Shown piece by piece: positions 24,744 through 33,929 of a stretch of 64,000 bases of DNA. A model generated the notes under the pieces. That model was not told the DNA's origin. It was given only the letters and a program-made list of their open reading frames with translations, and did not search any database. Source of the DNA: Rohdeia sp041398665 (lineage in GTDB: Bacteria; Planctomycetota; UBA1135; GCA-002686595). Numbering within the stretch: position 1 is the first letter of the stretch; every line of letters begins with the position of its first letter. Location of the stretch: contig JAWKUH010000005.1 of the NCBI GenBank assembly GCA_041398665.1, positions 1 through 64,000 of the forward strand. Reading direction: 5' to 3'. Made by a program: the position numbers and the translations under genes.

Positions 24744-26780
24744 ATGCCCGATCCCGCCCCGAAGGGCTCCGGAGCCGACCCCGGAGCCGAGGCCGTGACG
24801 CGCGCGCTCCTCGACCGCGTGGGCTCGCCCGCCGAGCTGAAGGCGCTGCCGCTCGAGGACCTGCCGCGCCTGTGCGAGGAGATCCGCGCCTTCCTGCTCG
24901 ACACGGTGCAGGCCACCGGCGGCCACCTCGGGAGCAACCTCGGCGTGGTCGAGATGACCGTCGCGCTGCACCGCGTGTACGACTTCGCGCGCGACCGGAT
25001 CGTGTTCGACACGTCGCACCAGAGCTACGTGCACAAGATCCTGACGGGTCGCAGGGATCGCTTCGACTCGCTGCGACAGACCGACGGGCTCTGCGGCTTC
25101 ACGCATCCCCACGAGTCGCCGAGCTACGACATGTTCCACCTGGGCCACGCCGGGACGAGCGTGTCGCTCGGCGTCGGCATGGCGATCGCGGCGGCGTCCC
25201 AGCACCCCGACGTCGAGCCGGGCCGCCGGCCCGAGGCCGTCGCCGTGATCGGTGACTCCGCGCTGGGCGCAGGTGTCGCCTTCGAGGCGCTCAACCACGC
25301 GGGCTCGCGCGGCGAGAAGCTCCTCGTCGTCCTCAACGACAACGAGTGGTCGATCAGCCAGTCGGTCGGCGCGCTCGCGAAGTACCTCTCGCGCATCCGC
25401 ACGAACAAGACGCTCGTGCGCGCGCGCCAGGAGATCGGCAACCTCGTCGCCTCGATCCCTGTGATCGGCGACAAGGTGGAGCGCACGCTCGACCAGGTGC
25501 GCGAGGTGCTGCGCCACGCCGTCATCTCGGGGCACGTCTTCGAGGAGCTCGGCGTACGCTACGTCGGGCCGCTCGACGGGCACGACGTGCAGCTGCTCGT
25601 CGAACAGCTCGAGAAGATCCGCCAGCTCGACGGCTGCGTCCTGCTGCACACGCTGACGCACAAGGGCAAGGGACACCCCGACGCGCCGGAGCACCCCGAA
25701 CGCGTGCACGCCGCCAAGCCGCCGAAGTCGATCGTGAAGCCCGCGCCGGCGCAGGCGCGCTACACGCAGGAGTCCGAGAAGGTCCTGGCCTGCGAGGACC
25801 GGCGCAGCGGCACGTGCCTCGACGCCGGACCGGCCTACACCGCGGCGTTCGGCGAAGCAGCGCTCGAGAGTGCGCGCCGCGACCTGCGCGTGCACGCCAT
25901 CACGGCGGGCATGCCGAGCGGCACCGGCCTCACGAAGTTCGCGGAGGAGTTCCCGACGCGCTTCCACGACGTCGGCATCACGGAACAGCACGGCGTCGCG
26001 ATGGCGGCCGGTATGGCGAAGGGCGGGCTGCGTCCGCTCGTCACGATCTACTCGACGTTCCTCCAGCGCGCCTACGACCAGGTCTTCCAGGAGGTCGCGC
26101 TCCAGAACCTGCCCGTCGCGTTCGCGATGGACCGGGCGGGGCTCGTCGGCCAGGACGGCCCGACGCACAACGGCGTGTTCGACATCGCGATCCTGCGCAC
26201 GCTGCCCAACTTCGTGCTGTGCGCGCCGCGCGACGCGACGGACATGCGCCGCATGATCCGTTTCGCACTCGAGCACGACGGGCCGGTCGGCGTGCGCTAC
26301 CCGCGCGCGTCGTGTCCCGGCCGCGAGCGCATCCCCGAGAGCGAACGCGCACCGATGGTGCCTGGCAAGGCCGAGGTGCTGCTCGAGGGCGACGAACTCG
26401 TCGTCTGGGCCTACGGCGCGCTCGTGCCCGAGGCGCTCCTCGCCGCCGAACGCCTGCGCGAGCGCGGGATCCAGATCGGCGTCGTCGACGCGCGCTTCGC
26501 GAAGCCGCTCGACGAGGACCTGCTCGCCGACCACGTGCGGCGCTTCAAGCACCTCGTCACGCTCGAGGAGCACCAGCGCGCGGGCGGCTTCGGTTCCGCC
26601 GTGCTCGAAGCGGCGAGCCGCCTCCCCGAGCGGCGCTGCAACATCCGCGTGCTCGGCGTGCCCGACGCGTACCAGGAGCACTGCACGCAGCGCGAGGAGC
26701 AGCTGGCCCGCTGCGGCATCGACGCCGCCGGGCTCGAACGCACCGTGACGTCGCTGCTCCGGCGCGTGCCGCAGTCGTGA
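24744..26780 (+). CDS. dxs: 1-deoxy-D-xylulose-5-phosphate synthase
   Basis: A 678-residue transketolase-like product. The N-terminal part has GGHLGSNLGVVEMTVALH, DTSHQSYVHKILTGR and the thiamine-diphosphate site VIGDSALGAGVAFEALNHAG ending in NDNEWSIS; the usual GDG reads GDS here. The pyrimidine domain has HDVGITEQHGVAMAAGMA, and DRAGLVGQDGPTHNGVFD is a family signature. It condenses pyruvate with glyceraldehyde 3-phosphate at the start of the MEP isoprenoid pathway. It has its own leaderless promoter although it lies in the xseB-ispA cluster. The stop overlaps the GTG of nadK. Confidence 0.96.
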   Translation: MPDPAPKGSGADPGAEAVTRALLDRVGSPAELKALPLEDLPRLCEEIRAFLLDTVQATGGHLGSNLGVVEMTVALHRVYDFARDRIVFDTSHQSYVHKILTGRRDRFDSLRQTDGLCGFTHPHESPSYDMFHLGHAGTSVSLGVGMAIAAASQHPDVEPGRRPEAVAVIGDSALGAGVAFEALNHAGSRGEKLLVVLNDNEWSISQSVGALAKYLSRIRTNKTLVRARQEIGNLVASIPVIGDKVERTLDQVREVLRHAVISGHVFEELGVRYVGPLDGHDVQLLVEQLEKIRQLDGCVLLHTLTHKGKGHPDAPEHPERVHAAKPPKSIVKPAPAQARYTQESEKVLACEDRRSGTCLDAGPAYTAAFGEAALESARRDLRVHAITAGMPSGTGLTKFAEEFPTRFHDVGITEQHGVAMAAGMAKGGLRPLVTIYSTFLQRAYDQVFQEVALQNLPVAFAMDRAGLVGQDGPTHNGVFDIAILRTLPNFVLCAPRDATDMRRMIRFALEHDGPVGVRYPRASCPGRERIPESERAPMVPGKAEVLLEGDELVVWAYGALVPEALLAAERLRERGIQIGVVDARFAKPLDEDLLADHVRRFKHLVTLEEHQRAGGFGSAVLEAASRLPERRCNIRVLGVPDAYQEHCTQREEQLARCGIDAAGLERTVTSLLRRVPQS

Positions 26781-27709
26781 GCCCCAACCGCTTCGCCACG
26801 GCCACGGTGTCGACCGGCGACGCGCCGATCGAGCGCACGAAGGTGGTCGTGTTCGTGCACACGGGCAAGGCCGCGGCCTCGGCGCTCCTCGGCGAGCTCG
26901 TTCCGTGGCTCGAGGAACGCTTCCGCGCGGTCCAGGTCGAGCTCGACGTGTGGCGCTACTGCCAGGAGCGCGAGCGGCGCATCGCCGAGGGCGAGGGCGA
27001 TCTCGAGGTCCCCGGACTCGTCGTCGTGCTCGGCGGCGACGGCGCGATGCTGATGGCGGTGCGCGCGTTCGCCGCGACGCCGGTGCCGACGCTCGGCATC
27101 AACTTCGGTCGCGTCGGGTTCCTCGCGTCGACGCCGCAGACGCGCTGGCGCGACGTGCTCGAGGGCGTGCTCGAGGGACGCGGCGTGATCGAGCCGCGCA
27201 TGCGGCTCGCCGTCGAGGTGCTCTCGAGCGGCGAGCGCGGCATCGCGCTCAACGAGGCCGTGGTGTCGCGCGAGCCGGAGGACGCGATGGTGAGCATGTC
27301 GCTGCACGTCGGCGAGCTGCTCGTCACGAACTACCGCGCGGACGGACTCATCGTGAGCACGCCGTCGGGGTCGACCGCGTACTCGCTCTCGGCGGGTGGA
27401 CCGATCCTCGCGCCGAACATGCTCGGCACGGTGGTGACGCCGATCTGTTCGCAGTCCCTCGCGAACCGGCCGATCGTGCTGCACCCCGAGGCGAGCCTCT
27501 CCGTGCGCGTCGCCGAGGCCGAGCGTCCGGCCGACGTGATCCTCGACGGGCGCAAGTTCGCGCGGCTCGCGGTGGGCGAGACGCTCTCGATCGCGCGTCA
27601 CCCCGACACGTTCCCGCTGCTCACCATGCCCGACCTCGATCCCTATCGCCGCCTGCGCGAGCGCCTGGGTTGGAGGGGCGGACTCGGTGACGGCGACGCG
27701 TCGAGCTGA
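26777..27709 (+). CDS. nadK: NAD kinase
   Basis: The product is 310 residues from the GTG at 26777, which overlaps the dxs stop (GTGA). VVVLGGDGAMLMAVRAF is the GGDG motif. GINFGRVGFLAS, ALNEAVVSREPEDAM (NE motif) and DGLIVSTPSGSTAYSLSAGGP complete the signature. The enzyme phosphorylates NAD to NADP in the cytosol. Coupling to dxs makes sense, since the MEP pathway consumes NADPH at the next step. A hairpin terminator follows 14 nt after the stop. Confidence 0.95.
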   Translation: MSPNRFATATVSTGDAPIERTKVVVFVHTGKAAASALLGELVPWLEERFRAVQVELDVWRYCQERERRIAEGEGDLEVPGLVVVLGGDGAMLMAVRAFAATPVPTLGINFGRVGFLASTPQTRWRDVLEGVLEGRGVIEPRMRLAVEVLSSGERGIALNEAVVSREPEDAMVSMSLHVGELLVTNYRADGLIVSTPSGSTAYSLSAGGPILAPNMLGTVVTPICSQSLANRPIVLHPEASLSVRVAEAERPADVILDGRKFARLAVGETLSIARHPDTFPLLTMPDLDPYRRLRERLGWRGGLGDGDASS

Positions 27710-27723
27710 GCGTGCCCGCGCGT

Positions 27724-27741
27724 CCGACGGATCGCCGTCGG
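27724..27741. terminator. hairpin between convergent nadK and ABC permease
   Basis: CCGACGG-ATCG-CCGTCGG, a perfect 7-bp stem with a tetraloop, fills the 32-bp gap between two convergent stops. No T-tract follows on either strand. Bidirectional termination is inferred. Confidence 0.5.
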
Positions 27742-28644
27742 TCAGCGCGGCGCGCGGCGGACCTTGACCGTGCCGACCGCGAGCAGCACGAGCGCGGCGA
27801 CGCACGCCATCGTGCCGGCGGGGGCGAGGGCGAGGTCGAGCCCGAGGAGGGACGGGCCGAAGGCGGCCGCGAAGTAGCCCGCGACGACCGCGAGCGCCGC
27901 GAGCGCGAGGCTCCAGAGGAAGCGACCCTGGATCGTGGCCGAGAGGTGGCGCGCAGCGGCGCTCGGGCAGGCGAACAGCGCGACGACGAGGATCGAGCCC
28001 ATGGAGTCGAACGACGCCACGGCCGCGGCGGACACCGCGGCGTAGGTCGCGAACTCGAGCAGGCGCGGACGCAGGCCCGAGGTGCGCGCGAAGCCGCGGT
28101 CGAAGGCCGCCGCCACGAGCTCCTTGCGGAAGAGCAGGAGCAGCGGGACGACGAGCACGGTGACGGCGGCGACGGCGCGCGTCGCGGGGGGCAGGCTCCT
28201 CCACAGGTCGACCGGACCCGAACCGCTCGGCGGGAACCAGATCAGCGTCGGCAGGTGTCCGGTCAGGACGTGGTGCACCGACAGCTCGACGTTCTCGAGG
28301 TCGAACGCGTGGATCATGACGACGCCGGCGGCGAAGAGCGTCGCGAAGGTCGCGCCGAGCGCGGCTCCCGCCTCGACCCGCGCGCGGTTGCGCAGCCACT
28401 CGACGGAGCGCGCCGTCACGAGTCCCGCGACGACGCCGCCCACGAGCATCGGCCCCGGCTCGACGGCACCGGCGAAGACGTAGCCCGCGACGAGGCCGGG
28501 CACGACGGAGTGCGAGAGCGCGTCCGCCATCATCGTCGTTCGGTGCAGCGCGAGCAGGTTGCCGAGCGCGGCGCACAGACACCCCGACACGAGCGCGGTC
28601 GCGAGCGGCACGAGGTCGACGACGATCCAGGCGGAGGAACTCAC
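27742..28644 (-). CDS. metal ABC transporter permease (ZnuB/MntB family), second copy
   Basis: The product is 300 residues from the GTG at 28644. It has eight to nine hydrophobic segments. The conserved ABC-3 start is DLVPLATALVSGCLCAALGN, then LLALHRTTMMADALSHSVVPG, and FDSMGSILVVALFACPSAAAR is the signature near the coupling region. It would form the inner-membrane channel of a Mn/Zn/Fe importer together with the other permease. It overlaps the upstream permease by four bases (GTGA), so the order is binding protein, ATPase, permease, permease. Confidence 0.88.
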   Translation of the reverse strand: MSSSAWIVVDLVPLATALVSGCLCAALGNLLALHRTTMMADALSHSVVPGLVAGYVFAGAVEPGPMLVGGVVAGLVTARSVEWLRNRARVEAGAALGATFATLFAAGVVMIHAFDLENVELSVHHVLTGHLPTLIWFPPSGSGPVDLWRSLPPATRAVAAVTVLVVPLLLLFRKELVAAAFDRGFARTSGLRPRLLEFATYAAVSAAAVASFDSMGSILVVALFACPSAAARHLSATIQGRFLWSLALAALAVVAGYFAAAFGPSLLGLDLALAPAGTMACVAALVLLAVGTVKVRRAPR

Positions 28645-29751
28645 GCAGCACCTCCCGCGCCCGTCGCGAGGTACCAACGACCCTCGCGTCGGACGGCGCG
28701 ACCCTCGCGCTCGAGGTCGCGAAGCGCCGCGAGTTCGCTGCCGACGAAGGCGGCCTCGCCGACGCCGTCCGCGCGTCGCGCGAGTTCGGACGCCAGACCG
28801 CGCGCCCGACGCGCGCGGCGGGAACGTGCCTCGTGGAACGAACGCACGACGAGCCCGCGACGCGGCGCGCCGATCGCGCTCAGGAGGAACGCTCCGCCGG
28901 TCGTGAGGATGATGACGGCGCCGGCCGGTGCGTCGGCGACGGCGAAGCTGACGGCGGAGCCGACGTGCGCCGCCCCGCCGCCGAGGAGCGCGGACACGAG
29001 CAGGACCGTCCCGAAGCCCGCGGGCCCTCCGCGCGCGGCGGGACAGCGCGTCGTGGAAGGACCGCACGACGAGCACCGCGCCGACGACGGGCAGCGCGGA
29101 GACCGTGACCGCGAAGACGAGCGCGAGCAGCACCCGGTCGAGGAGGGCGACGCGCACCCCGGTGACGCGCGCGTGCACCTCGTCGAAGGCGATCGTCGTG
29201 AGGTCGTGCCGCGTGACGAGCACGACGAGCAGACACGCGACGGCGACGGCGGCGAGCCACAGGAGGTCGCTCGCGCGGGCCGTCGCGACCTGTCCGAACA
29301 GGAGGTGGTCGAGACCGCCGGAGTTCGGGACGTGCAGACCCTGCACCAGGCTCAGGAGCACGATGCCGAGACCGAACGCGCCGGAGAGCGCGGTGCTCGT
29401 GGCGGCGTCGACCGGGATGCCGTCCCGGTCGCGCAGGCGCGCGAGCACGAACAGCGCCGCCGTCGCGGAGAGCGCCGCGCCGAGCATGGTCGCCGCGGGA
29501 TGCCGTCCGTCGAGGCCGAGCCACGACGCGACGGCGAAGACGCCGACGACGCCGGGGAGCGTCGCGTGACCGATCGCGTCGGTGACGAGCGAGCGACCGC
29601 GCAGGACCGCGAATGCACCGACGAGGCCCGCCGTCGCGCCGAGCAGCGCGGCGGAGGCCGACACGATCGCCGACGTCGTGCCGCCGGAGAACGCGAGCGC
29701 GCGCAGGAAGTCGTCGATGCCTCCGCCGGCGAGAGCTTCCGATTCGCTCAT
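28641..29751 (-). CDS. metal ABC transporter permease with C-terminal tail (frameshifted)
   Basis: The first part has ABC-3 signatures: LVGAFAVLRGRSLVTDAIGH, ATLPGVVGVFAV and LTTIAFDEVHARVTGV. After VSALPVVGAVLVV (near 29065) the frame breaks. The rest, VLLVSALLGGGAAHVGSAVS through IILTTGGAFLLSAI to the stop, continues in another frame. The total length is one base over a multiple of three. After the last membrane segment come about 70 cytoplasmic residues (RSRRARRARGLASELARRAD...LRDLEREGRAVRREGRWYLA) that look like a winged-helix tail, as found in DtxR-like fusions of this family. The break coincides with a second copy of the start of that tail (29011-29076 against 28795-28856). Confidence 0.78.
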
Positions 29752-30536
29752 CGCGCGTCGGCTCCGCCCTCGGGCGCGACGCCGGCGTAGGCCGCGCGGA
29801 ACGCGTCGCTCGCGAGCACCTGCGACGTCGGGCCCTGCGCGAGGACGCCGCCGCGCACGAGGACGACCTCGTCGAACGCGCGGCGCACCGCCTCGATGTC
29901 GTGCACGACGCACACGACGGTGCGGCCGGAGTCGGCGAGCTGGCGCAGGACGGCCTCGACCTCGAGGCGCGACGCCGCGTCGAGCCCGCTCTCCGGTTCG
30001 TCGAGCAGGTAGAGGTCGGCCTCGCTCGCGAGGGCGCGCGCCAGGAAGACGCGCTGTTGCTGGCCGCCGGAGAGCTCGCCGATCTGCGCGTCGGCGAAGG
30101 CCTCGAGGTCGACGCGCCGGAGTGCGGACCGCGCGGCCTCGCGGTGCTCGCGCGTGATCCGACCGAGCCAACCGATGCGCGGGTAGCGCCCCATCAGGAC
30201 GACGTCGAGCGCGGTCACGGGGAAGTCCCACTCGACGCTCTCGCGCTGCGGCACGTAGGCCACGCGCTTGCGCACGCGCGCGAGCGGACGACCGAAGAAG
30301 GTGACGAGCCCGACGACATCGGGCAGCAGACCGAGACAGGCCTTGAGCAGCGTGCTCTTGCCAGCTCCGTTCGGTCCGACGATCGCGATCGTGCGCCCGG
30401 CCTCGCACGCGAGGTCGACGTCCGAGATCACCACGCCGCGTCCGTACCCGGCCGAGAGGCCGCGGACGACGAGGGGCGGGTGCGGCCCGGGTCCGAGGCG
30501 CTCGTCCGGGTCGGGGTCGCGCGAGAAACCGATCAT
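29748..30536 (-). CDS. metal ABC transporter ATP-binding protein
   Basis: A 262-residue product. Walker A is AIVGPNGAGKSTLLKACLGL, the Q-loop is VAYVPQRESVEWDFPVTALD, the ABC signature LSGGQQQRVFLARAL, Walker B LYLLDEPESGLD and the H-loop VCVVHDIEAV. PQRESVEWDFPVTALDVVLMG is the phrase typical of Mn/Zn/Fe importers (ZnuC/MntA/TroB group). It powers the two permeases from the cytoplasm. Its ends overlap both neighbours by four bases, so the operon is tightly coupled. Confidence 0.93.
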   Translation of the reverse strand: MIGFSRDPDPDERLGPGPHPPLVVRGLSAGYGRGVVISDVDLACEAGRTIAIVGPNGAGKSTLLKACLGLLPDVVGLVTFFGRPLARVRKRVAYVPQRESVEWDFPVTALDVVLMGRYPRIGWLGRITREHREAARSALRRVDLEAFADAQIGELSGGQQQRVFLARALASEADLYLLDEPESGLDAASRLEVEAVLRQLADSGRTVVCVVHDIEAVRRAFDEVVLVRGGVLAQGPTSQVLASDAFRAAYAGVAPEGGADAR

Positions 30537-31543
30537 CGCGGGGGAGCGACGAGCCTACCGAAGTGCCCGCGCTCCGGCGCCGAACCTCCCAGGGCTCGCA
30601 CGATCGTCGTCGCGTTGTGGTCGAGCATGCCCAGGTAGGTGCCCTCGAACGTGTCCGCGGGGCCGAGCGAGTCCGAGAGGAGCGACCCGCCGATCCGCAC
30701 GTCGTGCCCCGCCCGCCGCGAGGCGTCGAGGAGCGCCTCGAGTCCGCGGGTCGAGACGCTCGTCTCGACGAAGACGGCGGGGACGGAGCGTTCGACGATC
30801 AGGTCGACGAGTTCCTGGACGTGGCGCACGCCGGCCTCGGACTCCGTCGAGATGCCCTGGATCGAGGCGACCTCGATGCCGTAGCGGCGCGCGAAGTAGT
30901 TGAACGCGTCGTGGGCGGTGACGAGGACGCGCGCGTCGTGCGGGACGGTGCGGACGGCTGCCTCGGTGGAGGCGTCGATCTCGACGAGCTCGCGGTGGAG
31001 CGTCTCGAGCCGCTCGTCCATCTCGCGGCGCGCCTCCGGGACGAGGGCGACGAGGCGGTCGCGGATCTCGTCGACGACGAGCGAGAAGAGCTGCGGGTCC
31101 ATCCACACGTGCGGGTCGTAGGTGCCGCCGATGCTCGCGTCGGCGGGGATCAACCGCTCGCGCGGGATCGCGTCCGTGACGACGGCGAGCCGACGACCGC
31201 CGCGCCGCAGCGCGTCGAAGGTGAAGCGCATCTGCGCCTCGAGGTGCAGCCCGTGCACGAGCACGAGGTCGGCCTCGTACATGTCGAGGACGTCGGCGCG
31301 CGTCGCCTGGTGCGTGTGCGGGTCGACGCCGGGCCCGAAGATCTGGCGCACCTCGACGGCGTCCCCGCCGATGGTGCGTGCGACGTCGGCGATGTGGCCC
31401 GTCGTCGCCACGACGATCGGCTTCGCGTCCGCCGCGCGCGGCGAGCCGGAGCAGGAAGGGAGGAGGAGGGCCAGGAACAGGAGAAGGAGCAGGCGGAGCG
31501 GCGCGGGTCTGCGCTGGCGCCTTCGGCGCCGAAGGGGGATCAC
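30533..31543 (-). CDS. metal ABC transporter substrate-binding lipoprotein (TroA/MntA family)
   Basis: A hydrophobic signal ends in the lipobox LLPSC. VVATTGHIADVARTIGGDAV opens the TroA-type fold. Likely metal ligands are the histidines of DPHTHQ and VHGLHLE, glutamate in FVETSVST and aspartate in YLGMLDHNATTIV. The His-His-Glu-Asp pattern fits manganese/iron proteins better than ZnuA, and a long His-rich loop is absent. The start is uncertain: no ATG exists, and the GTG at 31543 lies inside repeat element R5, whose hairpin encodes the odd RRRRRQRR before the signal. The original start and promoter may have been replaced by the repeat. Confidence 0.82.
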   Translation of the reverse strand: MIPLRRRRRQRRPAPLRLLLLLFLALLLPSCSGSPRAADAKPIVVATTGHIADVARTIGGDAVEVRQIFGPGVDPHTHQATRADVLDMYEADLVLVHGLHLEAQMRFTFDALRRGGRRLAVVTDAIPRERLIPADASIGGTYDPHVWMDPQLFSLVVDEIRDRLVALVPEARREMDERLETLHRELVEIDASTEAAVRTVPHDARVLVTAHDAFNYFARRYGIEVASIQGISTESEAGVRHVQELVDLIVERSVPAVFVETSVSTRGLEALLDASRRAGHDVRIGGSLLSDSLGPADTFEGTYLGMLDHNATTIVRALGGSAPERGHFGRLVAPPR

Positions 31544-31691
31544 GGAGCACACGGAGCACACGAAGGACGAGAGGGCGCGCGCGGCGTCCGGCGCGCGGCG
31601 AGCGGGGCGTCGCGTGGGGACTGCGCCATCGGGCGCTGCCTTCGTGTGCCTCGTGTGCTTCGTGGTTCCCGCAGGGCCCGAAGGGCCCTGC
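31516..31691. repeat. composite palindromic intergenic element R5
   Basis: The element runs from hairpin GGCGCC-TTC-GGCGCC (31516-31530) to hairpin GCAGGGCCC-GAA-GGGCCCTGC (31671-31691), a perfect 9-bp stem that lies just after the lolD stop. The arms read CACGGAGCACACGGAGCACAC on the left and GCCTCGTGTGCTTCGTGG on the right. It overlaps the putative start of the metal-binding lipoprotein gene. It is the only element of the window between two genes on the minus strand. Confidence 0.75.
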
Positions 31692-31700
31692 TGTACGGCG

Positions 31701-32441
31701 TCAGCGCGTCGTGCGAGCACCCGCGATCACACCGTCCGCGATGGCGCCGTCCTCCATGTGGACGGTGCGCGCGCAGCGCTCCGCGACCTTCTCGTCGTGC
31801 GTGACCATGAGCAGCGAGAGGCCGCGGGTCTCCTGCTCGCGGAAGAGGAGCTCGAGGACCTGCGCTCCGGTCGCGCGGTCGAGGTTGCCCGTCGGCTCGT
31901 CCGCGATGAGGAGCGGCGGGTCGTGGAACAGCGCGCGGGCCAGCGCGACGCGCTGGCGCTCGCCGCCCGAGAGCTGTTCGGGGCGGTGCTCGAGGCGCTC
32001 GCCCATGCCGAAGCTCTCGAGCATCCCCGTCGCGCGCGCGCGCAGCGCCTTGCGCTCGCGACGATACGCGCCGCGGCCCAGCCGGATCATCGACGGAAGC
32101 AGCACGTTCTCGACGGCGTCGAGCTCGGGGAGCAGGTGGTAGAACTGGAACACGAAGCCGATGTCGCTGTTGCGCAGCTTCGCGCGCTCGACCAGCGACA
32201 GCTTCCACACGTCCGTGCCGCGCATGCGCACGGTGCCGGAGTCCGGCCGCTCGAGCAGGCCGAGGACGTGGAGCAACGTGCTCTTGCCGGCGCCCGAGGA
32301 GCCGAGCAGCGCGCAGCTCTCGCCGCGCGGCAGGTCGAGGTCGACGCCGTGCAGGATCTCGAGTCGTCGCTCGCCGATCGCGAACGACTTCACGACACCG
32401 CGCGCCTCGAGGATGACGTCGTCGCCGTGCTTCGCGCTCAT
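31701..32441 (-). CDS. lolD: lipoprotein-releasing ABC transporter ATPase
   Basis: A 246-residue product. Walker A is LLGSSGAGKSTLLHVLGLLE, the Q-loop DIGFVFQFYHLLPELDAVEN, the signature LSGGERQRVALARAL and Walker B LLIADEPTGNLD. FQFYHLLPE is characteristic of the LolD/MacB group. It drives release of lipoproteins from the inner membrane for transport to the outer membrane, implying a diderm envelope. It overlaps lolC by four bases (ATGA). The repeat hairpin directly after its stop may serve as terminator. Confidence 0.9.
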   Translation of the reverse strand: MSAKHGDDVILEARGVVKSFAIGERRLEILHGVDLDLPRGESCALLGSSGAGKSTLLHVLGLLERPDSGTVRMRGTDVWKLSLVERAKLRNSDIGFVFQFYHLLPELDAVENVLLPSMIRLGRGAYRRERKALRARATGMLESFGMGERLEHRPEQLSGGERQRVALARALFHDPPLLIADEPTGNLDRATGAQVLELLFREQETRGLSLLMVTHDEKVAERCARTVHMEDGAIADGVIAGARTTR

Positions 32442-33922
32442 TGGTGCCTCAGGGCGACGAGGGGGTCGACGCGCGACGCGCGCCAGGCGGGGATCGCCGC
32501 GAACAGCAGCGTCGAGAAGAACGCGCCGCCCGCGATCCACAGCACGGACGAGAGGTGCACGTTCGCCGGGATCTCGTCGAAGTAGTAGACCTCGCGGTTG
32601 AAGATCGTGACGCCGAGCAGGTCGCTCAGCCACAGCTCGATGTCGTTGATGTAGCGCGCCCCCAGGATGCCGGCGGCGACGCCGAAGCCCGTGCCGAGCA
32701 CCGCGTTCCACAGCCCGATCAGGAGGAACGTCGCGAGGATCCCGCGCGGCGTCGCGCCGACCGACGCGAGGATGCCGATGTCGCGGCGCTTCTCCGTCAC
32801 CATCATCGTGAGGATCGAGAAGAGGGTGAAGCCCGACACGAGCAGGATCAGGCTCAACATGATCGCCATGAGCACGCGCTCGTTCTCGATCGCGCCGATC
32901 AGGTTCGAGCGGTAGTCCTCCCAGGTCCGCACCTGACCGCGCGCGGGGACGAGCGTGCCCGTCTCGTCGGGGTAGCCGGCGAGCAGACCCTCCTCGAAGA
33001 GTCGCTGCGTCAGGTCGGCCTTGAGCGCCTTGCCGTAGAGGTCGTAGTCCTTCGTCGCGACGAGGATCTCGCTGTACTCCTGCAGTCCGCCGAGCAGGTC
33101 CTCGAGGTCGGCGCGCGGCAGGTAGATGCGCTCGCCGTCGATGGAGTTCGCGCCGGTGCGGAACGAGCCGGCCACGACGAAGCGGCGGTTCGCCGTCGCG
33201 GGCACCTCGCCCTCGCCGGGGATGATCGTCGTGATCTGCAACTCGTCGCCGCGTCGCACGTCGAGGCGCGCCATCAACTGGTCGCCGAGGACGACGGCGG
33301 TCGCGGGCCGGCCGTCGGTGCGGTAGTGCTTGGGCCGCAGGAACGGCAGCAGCGGCTCCTGCACCTTGAACCCGAGCAGCGGCTTGCGGTCGAGCGCGTC
33401 GAACAGGTCCGTCGTCGAGAACTCGTCGACCCAACGTCCGTGCGGTCGACCCGCCGTCGACTCCGGCGGGAGACCGAGCGCCGCGAGCACCGGCGCCGCC
33501 GCGGACTCGGCGAGGAGGTAGGGCGTGCGCACCTCGACGCCGACGAGTTGGATCGCGGAGAAGTCGCCGAGCGAGCTCTGCATCAGGAGCCGCATCTGGC
33601 GCGTGTCGCCGCCGGCCTGGCCGTACCACAGGAGGCGCGGCGACGCGCCGACCACGCGGTCGTCCTTCCCGATCGACTCCAGCACCAGTGCGGAGTCCCG
33701 CGCGGGGTCGCTGTCCTGCTCCCTGCCGCCGATGCCCTGCATCGGCGTGACCGCGAGGTCGGAGAGGTCGCCCCGGAGCATGGCTTTGCTCTGGTCGAGG
33801 AACCCCGACATGATCGACAGGATCAGGATCAGCGCCGCGACGGCGACGAAGATGCCGCCGACGCCGATCCAGTTCGTGCGGCGCGTCAGGAGATAGCGCC
33901 AGGAGAGGAAGTAGCGGTACAC
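32438..33922 (-). CDS. lolC: lipoprotein-releasing system permease LolC/LolE family
   Basis: A 494-residue product (GTG start at 33922). The N-terminal membrane segment (IFVAVAALILILSIMSGFL) is followed by a large periplasmic domain of about 290 residues. Three C-terminal segments carry the FtsX signature (MLSLILLVSGFTLFSILTMM, EKRRDIGILASVGATPRGI, WRASRVDPLVALRHQ). It is longer than the usual 400 residues because of the periplasmic part, which contains a cluster rich in Gly/Pro (ESTAGRPHGRWVDE). With LolD it forms the lipoprotein-releasing complex. It starts 7 nt after the lysS stop, the same lysS-lolCD order seen in other bacteria. Confidence 0.9.
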   Translation of the reverse strand: MYRYFLSWRYLLTRRTNWIGVGGIFVAVAALILILSIMSGFLDQSKAMLRGDLSDLAVTPMQGIGGREQDSDPARDSALVLESIGKDDRVVGASPRLLWYGQAGGDTRQMRLLMQSSLGDFSAIQLVGVEVRTPYLLAESAAAPVLAALGLPPESTAGRPHGRWVDEFSTTDLFDALDRKPLLGFKVQEPLLPFLRPKHYRTDGRPATAVVLGDQLMARLDVRRGDELQITTIIPGEGEVPATANRRFVVAGSFRTGANSIDGERIYLPRADLEDLLGGLQEYSEILVATKDYDLYGKALKADLTQRLFEEGLLAGYPDETGTLVPARGQVRTWEDYRSNLIGAIENERVLMAIMLSLILLVSGFTLFSILTMMVTEKRRDIGILASVGATPRGILATFLLIGLWNAVLGTGFGVAAGILGARYINDIELWLSDLLGVTIFNREVYYFDEIPANVHLSSVLWIAGGAFFSTLLFAAIPAWRASRVDPLVALRHQ

Positions 33923-33929
33923 GCTGCGC

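Noticed and set aside
28880..29524. Separate minus-strand gene of about 214 codons inside the permease region
   Set aside because: It is an Arg/Pro-rich shadow of the permease frames with no hydrophobic segments.
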